A model generated the notes under the pieces. The model was not told the DNA's origin, ran no database searches, and saw only the letters and a program-made list of their open reading frames with translations. Of a DNA stretch of 5,897 nt, positions 1-5,897 are shown in pieces. Both the position numbers and the translations under genes were made by a program. How positions within the stretch are numbered: the stretch's first letter is position 1; every line of letters starts with the position of its first letter. The DNA is from a bacterium (GTDB taxonomy: Bacteria > Fidelibacterota > Marinisomatia > Marinisomatales > JAHJCW01): assembly GCA_018812885.1 (NCBI GenBank), contig JAHJCW010000070.1, positions 1 to 5,897 on the forward strand. Reading direction: 5' to 3'.

Positions 1-1620
1 AGTGCTCAAATATTCATACAGGCAGACCCGTTTTATTTATTAGAACAAGAAAAGAATTCATTTACTATTAATAATAATTCCAAGAATTTTCTAATCAGAC
101 CTTTTTTGAATTATACTGACACAACGTTATATGGAACATGGTCTTTTGGTTTCCGTACAGAATTATTTTTTAATGATAATGCCCCAAATCTTGAAAATAC
201 TTCTGACAGATGGATTGGTAAAGGAATGTCTTTCTTTCAAGGAGTACAGTTAGCCTACACAAACAAGTTTTTATCACTTAGTTTAGAACCATTTTATTTT
301 ACAAATCAAAATAAAGACTATGCTGAACCTTGGCAAGATTTTTTTAATAGTTTACCTGATTCTATTAAATATCAAAAATATAAGGATCATTTTAGATATG
401 ATCAACCCTTTCGTGAGCGAAAATTTTCTAAATTGAATGACAACCGACCACATGGCGATGAACGTTATAGTAAGACCGGTATTCGTGAAGCGCAATTGTA
501 TTTACATTATAATGGACTTGGGATTGGGTATTCCAATGCAAACATGTGGTGGGGATCTGGTTATCATACTAGTTTAAACATGACAAATAATACAACCGGT
601 TTTCCCCATTTAATGATCGGTACAATTAAGGAACAGCGCATAAAAGACTTCGGAATTAATTTCCGATATATCTTTGCCGATTCATTAAAATATAATTATG
701 CCAAACCTTTTTTTACAGCAATTACGTCGTCAATAACTTATTACTCTGAACCTACTATTACTCTTGGATTTTCACGATCATATTTGACCGGCGGTAACCG
801 TGTTACCGAAGATATAACTCGTAAAGAAGCTATGCTAATTCCATTTGAACCAATATATTTAGAAGACAAAGTAGATAGTACCGGGAATCCACTTAGTGCT
901 GTGGATATTTGGGATCAAACTCTTGTCGGTTATCTAACTATGACTTTTCCAAAAGTAGGGTTAGTCATTTTTGTTGAATACGGTAGAAATGACCATGCTT
1001 GGGATAAAGAAGATTTCATTAGACAACCTGACCATACTGGTGCAAGTGTAATCGGCTTACGGAAATATGGTTTTTTTAATAATCCCAAATTAGTTGGCGG
1101 TATTGAATATGCCAATTTAATTAAAACTAAATATTGGAATGATAGAATGAGTGCCGATTGGTATGATCGTTGGAACTTTGATTATTGGAGTTATGATGGA
1201 AGACATTGGGGAGCACATAGCGGACCCGACTCAGATGATTTTTATTTTTATTTCGGTTATATGGACGATAAGCTAACTGTAATACCTTCGTTCAATTATG
1301 AACGACATGGTGTAATTGATAATATGATCCCTGAGCGTGAGTATTCATATATAGATGAATGGTTAAAATTTGGCGGCACATATGATGATTGGTCGGAAGT
1401 CAAAATAGAATACCGCTTAGATATACGATATACATATAAAGGGTTCAAATTTAACGCCTATTATGAATATGAAAAGATTCACAATGACCAATTCCGAGGA
1501 TATGCTGACCCCGTATTTAAAGAACGAAAATCTAACGTATTTTGGTTGGGAGTTGAACGTAGCTTTGATAAAAATGATATAGTAAAACTATTTAATCATT
1601 GCGTTAAAAAGAATTTGTAA
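1..1620 (+). CDS. Capsule assembly Wzi family outer-membrane protein (5' partial)
   Basis: The reading frame is open from base 1 to the TAA at 1618-1620, giving 539 visible codons; the true start lies upstream. The first visible residues, Ser-Ala-Gln, look like the end of a signal peptide with cleavage near Ala-Gln, so probably only the signal peptide is missing (inference). An in-frame TTG at 106 is not a convincing start because similar sequence continues upstream of it. The protein is rich in Tyr, Phe, Trp and Asn and alternates polar and aromatic residues, as in outer-membrane beta-barrels. A block from about visible residue 326 (EYGRNDHAWDKEDF, then PDHTGASVIGLRKYG) and the earlier KEQRIKDFGINFRY resemble Wzi-family proteins. 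Known Wzi is an outer-membrane lectin that helps anchor group 1 capsule to the cell surface; homologues in other phyla are less studied. The glycosyltransferase downstream fits a polysaccharide role. Family call fairly sure; exact function unproven. Confidence 0.8.
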   Translation, partial: SAQIFIQADPFYLLEQEKNSFTINNNSKNFLIRPFLNYTDTTLYGTWSFGFRTELFFNDNAPNLENTSDRWIGKGMSFFQGVQLAYTNKFLSLSLEPFYFTNQNKDYAEPWQDFFNSLPDSIKYQKYKDHFRYDQPFRERKFSKLNDNRPHGDERYSKTGIREAQLYLHYNGLGIGYSNANMWWGSGYHTSLNMTNNTTGFPHLMIGTIKEQRIKDFGINFRYIFADSLKYNYAKPFFTAITSSITYYSEPTITLGFSRSYLTGGNRVTEDITRKEAMLIPFEPIYLEDKVDSTGNPLSAVDIWDQTLVGYLTMTFPKVGLVIFVEYGRNDHAWDKEDFIRQPDHTGASVIGLRKYGFFNNPKLVGGIEYANLIKTKYWNDRMSADWYDRWNFDYWSYDGRHWGAHSGPDSDDFYFYFGYMDDKLTVIPSFNYERHGVIDNMIPEREYSYIDEWLKFGGTYDDWSEVKIEYRLDIRYTYKGFKFNAYYEYEKIHNDQFRGYADPVFKERKSNVFWLGVERSFDKNDIVKLFNHCVKKNL

Positions 1621-1646
1621 AAATACTCTCTGTCGTTAATATATAA

Positions 1647-2540
1647 ATGATTTCAGTTTCAATTATTATTGTAACTTTTAATTCCAAATCCGAGATTGTC
1701 GATTGTATTACTTCTCTTTTACCTCAATTAAATGGCATCAATGGTGAAATTATTATAATTGATAATAATTCTACGGACAATACAATTTCTCTTATTCACA
1801 ACATTGAAAGTAAATGTATTTCAATAATTCAAAATAGAAAAAATTTTGGATATACCAGAGCTAATAACCAAGGCATAAAAAAATCTAAAGGAAAATATAT
1901 ACTTTTTCTCAATCCCGATACAATTGTACCAAATGGTACAATTTCCAATTTATTAAATGAATTTAATAATAATAAAGATTTAGGAGCAATTGCTCCGCAA
2001 TTATGTTTTCCCGATAATAGCATTCAAAATTCCTGTAGACGCTTCCCTCGCCGTCGAGACATTCTCTATGAATCAATTGGGTTAAGTAAGATATTTAAGA
2101 ATTCAAAAGAATTCAATTATTGGAAAATGGGGGATTTTGATCACACAAAAAGTAGATTAGTTGATCAACCGGCAGGAGCAGCTTTATTAATTCATAAAAA
2201 GATTATTGATAAAATTGGTTTGTTTGACGAACAATTCCCAATGTTTTTTAGCGATGTTGATCTATGTAAAAGAATATGGGCGGCAGGATATAATATACAA
2301 TATACTACCAATTCTTATATAACTCATAAAGGCGGTGCAAGTGTGTATCGAAAGCGCATTAAAATGATTGTAAACTCCCACTTGTCATTTTGGAAATATT
2401 TTAATAAACATAATACAGAACTGTTTGATTATTTTTTGAATGTAATAGTAGGTATTTTTCTTTTATCGCTAATCCCTTTCAGAATCTTTCTGAATCTTCT
2501 ATTTCCAAAACTTATTAAACGGGAACGACGTTCGCTATAA
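1647..2540 (+). CDS. Family 2 glycosyltransferase (WcaE/rhamnosyltransferase-like)
   Basis: A complete 297-residue GT-A fold glycosyltransferase that probably transfers a sugar from a nucleotide-sugar donor to a growing lipid-linked glycan on the cytoplasmic face of the inner membrane. The N-terminus (SIIIVTFNS, residues 4-12) is the typical first strand, followed by IIIIDNNSTDNT (35-46), which binds the nucleotide. NFGYTRANNQG (66-76) and the NPD metal-binding motif (N89-D91; variant of DxD) follow. PAGAALLI (175-182) and SDVDLCKR (202-209) form the acceptor/catalytic region, with H227 in the trailing HKGG. Residues about 262-287 form a hydrophobic membrane anchor, ending in a basic tail. 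This layout matches the WbbL/WcaE rhamnosyltransferase-like group, but donor and acceptor cannot be read from sequence. The ATG starts 26 bases after the Wzi-family gene and has no visible Shine-Dalgarno; it was chosen because the family motif begins at once. Probably cotranscribed with the upstream gene. Confidence 0.9.
   Translation: MISVSIIIVTFNSKSEIVDCITSLLPQLNGINGEIIIIDNNSTDNTISLIHNIESKCISIIQNRKNFGYTRANNQGIKKSKGKYILFLNPDTIVPNGTISNLLNEFNNNKDLGAIAPQLCFPDNSIQNSCRRFPRRRDILYESIGLSKIFKNSKEFNYWKMGDFDHTKSRLVDQPAGAALLIHKKIIDKIGLFDEQFPMFFSDVDLCKRIWAAGYNIQYTTNSYITHKGGASVYRKRIKMIVNSHLSFWKYFNKHNTELFDYFLNVIVGIFLLSLIPFRIFLNLLFPKLIKRERRSL
1922..1943. repeat. Perfect 10-bp inverted repeat inside the glycosyltransferase gene
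   Basis: AATTGTACCA at 1922-1931 is exactly complementary to TGGTACAATT at 1934-1943, separated by AA. It lies in codons just after the NPD motif. In RNA it would fold as about 9 pairs with a 4-base loop, and it is AT-rich. No U-tract follows, so it is not a terminator. It may be chance in AT-rich sequence. Confidence 0.5.
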
Positions 2541-2544
2541 TCTT

Positions 2545-2564
2545 TTTTATACGCACTTATAAAA
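2545..2564. repeat. AT-only 7-bp hairpin after the glycosyltransferase stop
   Basis: TTTTATA (2545-2551) pairs perfectly with TATAAAA (2558-2564) around a six-base loop. The stem contains no GC and no U-tract follows it, so it is at best a weak 3' end element for the capsule unit. A T6 run (2543-2548) follows a tiny GAAC/GTTC stem at 2523-2533, which is also too weak to call a terminator. Confidence 0.25.
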
Positions 2565-2625
2565 TTGATATTGATTAATTATTTGAGCTAATTTTCGCAA
2601 CTAACAGCAGAAATAAAAATATCTT

Positions 2626-2654
2626 TCGTTACCATTTTAATACAAAAATATAAT
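2626..2654 (+). promoter_or_regulatory. Possible sigma70-type promoter for tdh-kbl-add
   Basis: A perfect TATAAT lies at 2649-2654. Seventeen bases upstream is TCGTTA (2626-2631), only a 3/6 match to TTGACA. Transcription would begin near 2661, leaving a leader of about 23 bases before the tdh ATG. The site lies in the 143-base gap between the capsule genes and tdh, where a new transcription unit is expected. TATAAT-like strings are common in AT-rich DNA, and the sigma factor preference of this organism is unknown. No operator-like palindrome was seen next to it. Confidence 0.3.
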
Positions 2655-2674
2655 TTAATTAACATCATTCTAAT

Positions 2675-2679
2675 AGGTG
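2675..2679 (+). promoter_or_regulatory. Ribosome binding site of tdh
   Basis: AGGTG lies four bases before the ATG at 2684 (six bases from the AGG core) and supports this start. The protein also begins with the nucleotide-binding strand directly after this ATG, as expected for the family. Confidence 0.6.
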
Positions 2680-2683
2680 CATA

Positions 2684-3631
2684 ATGAAGAAAATTTTAGT
2701 CACGGGAGCTGTGGGACAAATTGGTTCAGAATTAACCATGTCACTCCGAGATAAATATGGAAACGATAACGTTGTGGCAGGTGGTCGTAAAACGAAACCA
2801 AGTGAAAAATTATTAAATTCAGGACCCTTTGAAATAGTTGATTGTAATGATGCAAAGGCAATCTCAAATGCTGTAAAAAAATATAATATTGATACAATTT
2901 ATCACCTTGCTGCCATATTGTCGGCCGTAGCCGAAGCAAATCCTGTACTAGCCTGGAATGTTAATATCAATGGATTATACAATGTATTGGAAGTTTCTCG
3001 CGAATTTAATTGTGCTGTTTTTACACCAAGTTCCATTGGTGCTTTTGGTTTAACTACGCCTCTTGACAATACACCGCAAGATACCATTCAGAGACCAAAC
3101 ACTATGTACGGAGTAACTAAAGTTTCAGGTGAATTGCTATGTGATTATTATTATAAACGATTCGGCGTCGATACGCGTGGTGTTCGTTATCCGGGAATAA
3201 TATCAAATGAAACATTACCGGGTGGCGGAACAACCGATTATGCTGTAGAAATCTATTATGAAGCAATTAAGCATAAAAAATATACCTGTAATCTTCCGGC
3301 GGGAACTTTCCTAGACATGATGTATATGCCAGACGCAATCAAAGCCGGTATTGATTTAATGGAAGCAGATCCCGTAAGATTAAAACATCGCAATGCGTTC
3401 AATGTTACAGCGATGAGTTTCGATCCTGAAATCATCGCAGGAGAGATAAGAAAACATATCCCAGAATTCACAATAGATTATAACATAGACCCCGTAAAAA
3501 AAGCTATCGCAGAATCTTGGCCTAACAGTATGGATGATTCAGCAGCTCGGGAAGAATGGGGATGGGAACCTGATTACGATCTTGAGGCTATGACTAAAGA
3601 TATGTTAGAAGTATTATCAAAAAAATTATAA
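2684..3631 (+). CDS. tdh: L-threonine 3-dehydrogenase, short-chain (epimerase-like) type
   Basis: A complete 315-residue NAD-dependent enzyme predicted to oxidise L-threonine to 2-amino-3-ketobutyrate in the cytoplasm. The N-terminal Rossmann fold shows GAVGQIG (G8, G11, G14). Then come HLAAILS (74-80), TPSSIGAFG (114-122, containing the active-site serine region), and the extended-SDR catalytic pair Y142/K146 in YGVTK. Next are RYPGIIS (168-174), GGTTDYA (181-187) and MYMPDAI (213-219). The C-terminal block SWPNSMDDSAAREEWGWEP (278-296) is characteristic of short-chain threonine dehydrogenases known from Flavobacterium, Cupriavidus, trypanosomes and mammals, and separates it from generic UDP-sugar epimerases. 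It is unrelated to the zinc-dependent medium-chain Tdh of Escherichia coli. Its length is normal for the family. The kbl gene 15 bases downstream encodes the next pathway step, which strongly supports the substrate. No damage seen. Confidence 0.94.
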   Translation: MKKILVTGAVGQIGSELTMSLRDKYGNDNVVAGGRKTKPSEKLLNSGPFEIVDCNDAKAISNAVKKYNIDTIYHLAAILSAVAEANPVLAWNVNINGLYNVLEVSREFNCAVFTPSSIGAFGLTTPLDNTPQDTIQRPNTMYGVTKVSGELLCDYYYKRFGVDTRGVRYPGIISNETLPGGGTTDYAVEIYYEAIKHKKYTCNLPAGTFLDMMYMPDAIKAGIDLMEADPVRLKHRNAFNVTAMSFDPEIIAGEIRKHIPEFTIDYNIDPVKKAIAESWPNSMDDSAAREEWGWEPDYDLEAMTKDMLEVLSKKL

Positions 3632-3634
3632 TTA

Positions 3635-3640
3635 TTGGAG
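3635..3640 (+). promoter_or_regulatory. Ribosome binding site of kbl
   Basis: TTGGAG lies six bases before the ATG at 3647, in the 15-base gap after the tdh stop. It is a good Shine-Dalgarno and fixes this start, indicating separate initiation of kbl on a shared transcript. Confidence 0.75.
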
Positions 3641-3646
3641 AATTGA

Positions 3647-4876
3647 ATGTCAATTACAAAACTAAATAAAGTATTAACTGCTTCTGTTGATGAGCTAATA
3701 GCAAAAGGAACTGCAAAAGGCAAAGAAATGGTAATAACAGGTATGAAACCTGCTAAAGGAGAAAAAGGTGTACGCTATTTTGTTGAAGGCTATGGAAATA
3801 AAGAATTTGTAAAAATGAATTCAAATTCATACCTAGGGATGTCCCTACATCCTGAAGTAATTAAAGCTGAAGAAAAAGCTACAAAAGAATTCGGTGTTGG
3901 ACCAGGCGCAGTTCGGTTTATCAGTGGAACGTATAAACATCATATTGAACTTGAAAATAAATTAGCAAAGTTTCATGGCAAAGAATCCGGAATGATCTTT
4001 AGTTCTGCTTATGTTACAAGTTTAGGCGTTTTAATGCCACTTGCCACAGATGAAACCGTTTATATTAGTGATGAATTGAATCATAACTGTATTATACAGG
4101 CAATGCGCCTCTCCCGTCCTTTAGGTAAGGCGGTCTATAAGCATAATAATATGGCTAATTTGGAAGCCAAAATACAAGAATGGGTCGGAAAAGCTAAAAG
4201 AGCATTGGTTGTAACTGATGGTATTTTTAGTATGCGCGGCGATAATGCACCTCTAAAAGAATTTGCTGAATTGTGTGAAAAATATGATGATCAATTTGAA
4301 GAAGGGCTAATTTCAATAATTGATGATTCGCATGGAGTCGGTGGTTTTGGCCCTACGGGTCGTGGCACTGAAGAGTATTGTGACGCCAACGTCGATATTA
4401 TTATTGGAACCCTCGGTAAAGCATTCGGCGTTAACGGCGGTTATGTAGTTACTTCCAAAGCAATTACCGAATATTTACGTCAAACTGCACCGATGTATAT
4501 TTATTCTAATCCAATAACTGTATCCGAAACAGCAGCTGCTTTAAAAGCACTAGAAATATTGGATAGCAATGAAGGCTTAGAGTTACTCAAACATCTCGGT
4601 AAAATGACCAAAAGATTTGAAGCAGGTTTGCACACAAACGGATATGAAACAATTGAAGGTGATCATCCAGTAGTACCATTAATGGTAAGAGACACACCAA
4701 AAACTGCTGACCTGGTTAAGTTTTTAACCGAACATGGCGTATTGGCAACAGGATTAAATTTTCCGGTAGTACCAAAAGGTGCCGAAGAAATTCGTTTTCA
4801 AGTTAATGGGAATCATACCGAAGCAGATATTGATTATGTTATTGATGTATTAAAAAAATACAAGGAAACACATTAA
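3647..4876 (+). CDS. kbl: Glycine C-acetyltransferase (2-amino-3-ketobutyrate CoA ligase)
   Basis: A complete 409-residue PLP enzyme of the alpha-oxoamine synthase family (fold type I). It is predicted to cleave 2-amino-3-ketobutyrate with CoA into glycine and acetyl-CoA, acting on the product of Tdh next door. Visible family features are NSNSYLG (58-64), VRFISGT (89-95; the VRFI form recalls Kbl rather than biotin-pathway BioF), and N145-H146, with His146 expected to stack on the PLP ring. DGIFSMRGD (191-199) follows, then DDSHGVGGFG (226-235), with D226 contacting the PLP nitrogen and H229 near the cofactor oxygen. In GTLGKAFG (254-261), K258 is the Schiff-base lysine. It is slightly longer than E. 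coli Kbl (about 398), with an N-terminal extension and a few extra residues before DDSHG (about 214-221). Related synthases (BioF, serine palmitoyltransferase) are alternatives, but adjacency to tdh makes Kbl much more likely. The deaminase frame begins at its stop. Confidence 0.92.
   Translation: MSITKLNKVLTASVDELIAKGTAKGKEMVITGMKPAKGEKGVRYFVEGYGNKEFVKMNSNSYLGMSLHPEVIKAEEKATKEFGVGPGAVRFISGTYKHHIELENKLAKFHGKESGMIFSSAYVTSLGVLMPLATDETVYISDELNHNCIIQAMRLSRPLGKAVYKHNNMANLEAKIQEWVGKAKRALVVTDGIFSMRGDNAPLKEFAELCEKYDDQFEEGLISIIDDSHGVGGFGPTGRGTEEYCDANVDIIIGTLGKAFGVNGGYVVTSKAITEYLRQTAPMYIYSNPITVSETAAALKALEILDSNEGLELLKHLGKMTKRFEAGLHTNGYETIEGDHPVVPLMVRDTPKTADLVKFLTEHGVLATGLNFPVVPKGAEEIRFQVNGNHTEADIDYVIDVLKKYKETH
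4862..4866 (+). promoter_or_regulatory. Likely ribosome binding site of the deaminase gene
   Basis: AAGGA lies within the last kbl codons, five bases before an in-frame ATT at 4872 and eleven before another ATT at 4878. It is the best Shine-Dalgarno match in the junction, and the reason for preferring an initiation point here despite the absence of ATG, GTG or TTG. Confidence 0.45.
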
Positions 4877-5897
4877 AATTAATACATTAAAAAATCAAAG
4901 TAATACCAAATCAACCGATTTATTCATTGAAGCTCTACCTAAGGTGGAGCTTCATTTGCATTTAGAAGGTGCCATTCCATTAACTGCACTATTATTTTTA
5001 ATAGAAAAATATAACAGTAGAGATTTTATTACATTAGGGGATATACAAAAAAAGTTTAAGTATACCAATTTTTCATATTTCCTCGATATATGGACTTGGA
5101 AAAATCAATTTTTACGTGAACATGAAGATTTTGAATTTATAGCTGAACAAGTTGCAATGGATCTATTAAATCAAAACATCCGTTATACTGAAATATATTT
5201 TTCGCCTACTGATTTCAGTAAAAACAATCTACTCACACAAGACATTGCAACTTCAATTCGTAAGGGATTTAATAAACAATCTGATAGAATAACAATTAAT
5301 CTTATCGCAGATTTGGTGCGTGACGGCGAACCAAAACTTCCGCTCCTGGATAAAATAGCGGAAGTGCGAAACCAAGGAATAATTGGAATTGGGTTGGGTG
5401 GAGATGAAAAAAGATTTCCTCCTAAATTATTTACGGAAGTATTCCAAAAAGCAAAGAAAATGGGATTTCACACTACATGCCATGCAGGTGAAGCAACCGG
5501 TTCCGATTATATTTGGCAAGCAATAAAGGATTTAAATGTTGATAGAATTGGTCATGGTACAAATGCCTATAAAGATTCCGAATTAGTACAATATTTGATT
5601 GAGAAACAAATTCCTGTCGAAATGTGTCCAATTTCAAATATTCGAACAGCATCAGTATCATCCTTAAAAGAGCATCCCATTTATGATTTTTACAAAAGCG
5701 GAATGTTAGTATCCGTAAATACCGATGATCCTAAAATGTTTAATACATCATTGGAGAATGAATATATATCTTTAATTGATACATTCAATTTGGGTTTATC
5801 TAATATTTACCGACTTTCTCAAAATAGCATTAAATCTGCATGGTGTTCAGAATCATTAAAAAATGTATTATCTAAAGAATTATCGTTTTATTTTGAC
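4872..5897 (+). CDS. add: Adenosine deaminase family protein (3' partial, unusual start)
   Basis: The frame is open from 4854 to the window end with no stop. From the ATT at 4872 it gives 342 codons, close to the usual 330-350, so little is missing. Expected role: zinc-dependent deamination of adenosine (perhaps adenine or another aminopurine) to inosine and ammonia in the cytoplasm. All catalytic features of the TIM-barrel family are visible: LPKVELHLHLEG with zinc ligands H28 and H30, GIGLGGDE, the third zinc ligand H204 and catalytic E207 in CHAGE, H228 in GHG, and D285-D286 in NTDDP. MCPISN and HPIYDF are also family-like. The start is uncertain: ATT at 4872 overlaps the kbl stop by one base and has AAGGA five bases upstream. 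GTG at 4944 keeps both histidines but removes the conserved FIEALPK. A third possibility is a +1 shift from kbl. Very likely cotranscribed with tdh-kbl. Adenine or aminodeoxyfutalosine deaminase cannot be excluded. Confidence 0.85.
   Translation, partial: MKINTLKNQSNTKSTDLFIEALPKVELHLHLEGAIPLTALLFLIEKYNSRDFITLGDIQKKFKYTNFSYFLDIWTWKNQFLREHEDFEFIAEQVAMDLLNQNIRYTEIYFSPTDFSKNNLLTQDIATSIRKGFNKQSDRITINLIADLVRDGEPKLPLLDKIAEVRNQGIIGIGLGGDEKRFPPKLFTEVFQKAKKMGFHTTCHAGEATGSDYIWQAIKDLNVDRIGHGTNAYKDSELVQYLIEKQIPVEMCPISNIRTASVSSLKEHPIYDFYKSGMLVSVNTDDPKMFNTSLENEYISLIDTFNLGLSNIYRLSQNSIKSAWCSESLKNVLSKELSFYFD
4928..4954 (+). promoter_or_regulatory. Strong hairpin at the start of the deaminase coding region
   Basis: GAAGCTCTACC (4929-4939) pairs with GGTGGAGCTTC (4943-4953) around the loop TAA, with one G-U wobble and one extra T-A pair at the base (4928/4954). 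No U-tract follows, so it does not look like an intrinsic terminator. It lies about 50 bases after the kbl stop and codes for the conserved EALPKVELH segment. It could protect the kbl mRNA end, limit deaminase translation, or be a by-product of the protein motif. Confidence 0.5.
5336..5365. repeat. Perfect 9-bp inverted repeat inside the deaminase gene
   Basis: ACTTCCGCT (5336-5344) is exactly complementary to AGCGGAAGT (5357-5365), with a 12-base spacer. It is GC-richer than its surroundings and lies in codons just before the GIGLGGDE motif. No U-tract follows. Function unknown; it may be chance. Confidence 0.45.

Noticed and set aside
106..108. TTG as the start of the Wzi-like gene
   Set aside because: The frame is open to the window edge, the upstream residues look like mature protein, and no ribosome binding site precedes it; the gene is simply cut by the window.
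2099..2116. Short direct repeat of GAATTCAA in the glycosyltransferase gene
   Set aside because: Two short AT-rich units in coding sequence with no further copies; not a meaningful repeat array.
2523..2548. GAAC/GTTC mini-stem overlapping the end of the glycosyltransferase gene followed by six T
   Set aside because: The stem has only four pairs with a three-base loop, and the T run lies about nine bases away, so it is too weak to call an intrinsic terminator.
2582..2627. Bacteroidetes-type promoter (TTTG and TAnnTTTG boxes) upstream of tdh
   Set aside because: The closest -7-like match (TATCTTTC at 2620) has its nearest exact TTTG 34 bases away, outside the known 17-23 base spacing.
3815..3847. 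Two adjacent short palindromes in kbl (ATGAATT-CA-AATTCAT and TAGGGA-TG-TCCCTA)
   Set aside because: The arms are only 6-7 bp and encode the conserved NSNSYLG segment; chance in coding sequence is the simplest explanation.
5473..5661. Minus-strand open frame opposite the deaminase gene
   Set aside because: It is antisense to conserved active-site codons of the deaminase and its translation shows no recognisable family features; it is a shadow of the real gene.

Overview
This is an AT-rich bacterial window, coding on the + strand almost end to end. It holds five genes, and the first and last are cut by the window edges. An outer-membrane Wzi-type capsule protein implies a Gram-negative (diderm) cell. 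The UDP-galactose-epimerase-like short-chain threonine dehydrogenase and the low GC content suggest the Bacteroidota/Chlorobiota-Ignavibacteria/Marinimicrobia (FCB) side of the tree. Three of the four visible gene starts carry recognisable Shine-Dalgarno sequences, which argues mildly against a typical member of Bacteroidia. The taxonomic placement is inference only.

Region 1 (1-2540) is a surface-polysaccharide module. It starts with a Wzi-family outer-membrane beta-barrel that lacks its start and probably its signal peptide. A family 2 (WcaE/WbbL/rhamnosyltransferase-like) glycosyltransferase with a C-terminal membrane segment follows 26 bases later. Region 2 (2541-2683) is a 143-base non-coding gap with a possible sigma70-type promoter and a short AT-only hairpin, and it probably separates two transcription units.

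Region 3 (2684-5897) looks like one operon: tdh (L-threonine 3-dehydrogenase), kbl (2-amino-3-ketobutyrate CoA ligase, 15 bases downstream) and an adenosine-deaminase family gene (add-like) directly abutting kbl. Tdh oxidises threonine to 2-amino-3-ketobutyrate, and Kbl cleaves this with CoA to glycine and acetyl-CoA, so the first two enzymes form a complete two-step pathway. The deaminase would add purine nucleoside salvage or catabolism, producing inosine and ammonia.

I see no clearly undescribed system. The most unusual point is the start of the deaminase gene. Its reading frame is intact and carries every catalytic residue, but there is no ATG, GTG or TTG upstream of its conserved N-terminal motif. 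Candidate starts are an ATT overlapping the kbl stop behind a good Shine-Dalgarno, or a +1 shift from kbl at an A7 run. The only usual start codon nearby is a GTG inside the motif, and a strong hairpin of about 11-12 bp covers that point. No RNA genes, CRISPR arrays, insertion sequences or other mobile elements are apparent.
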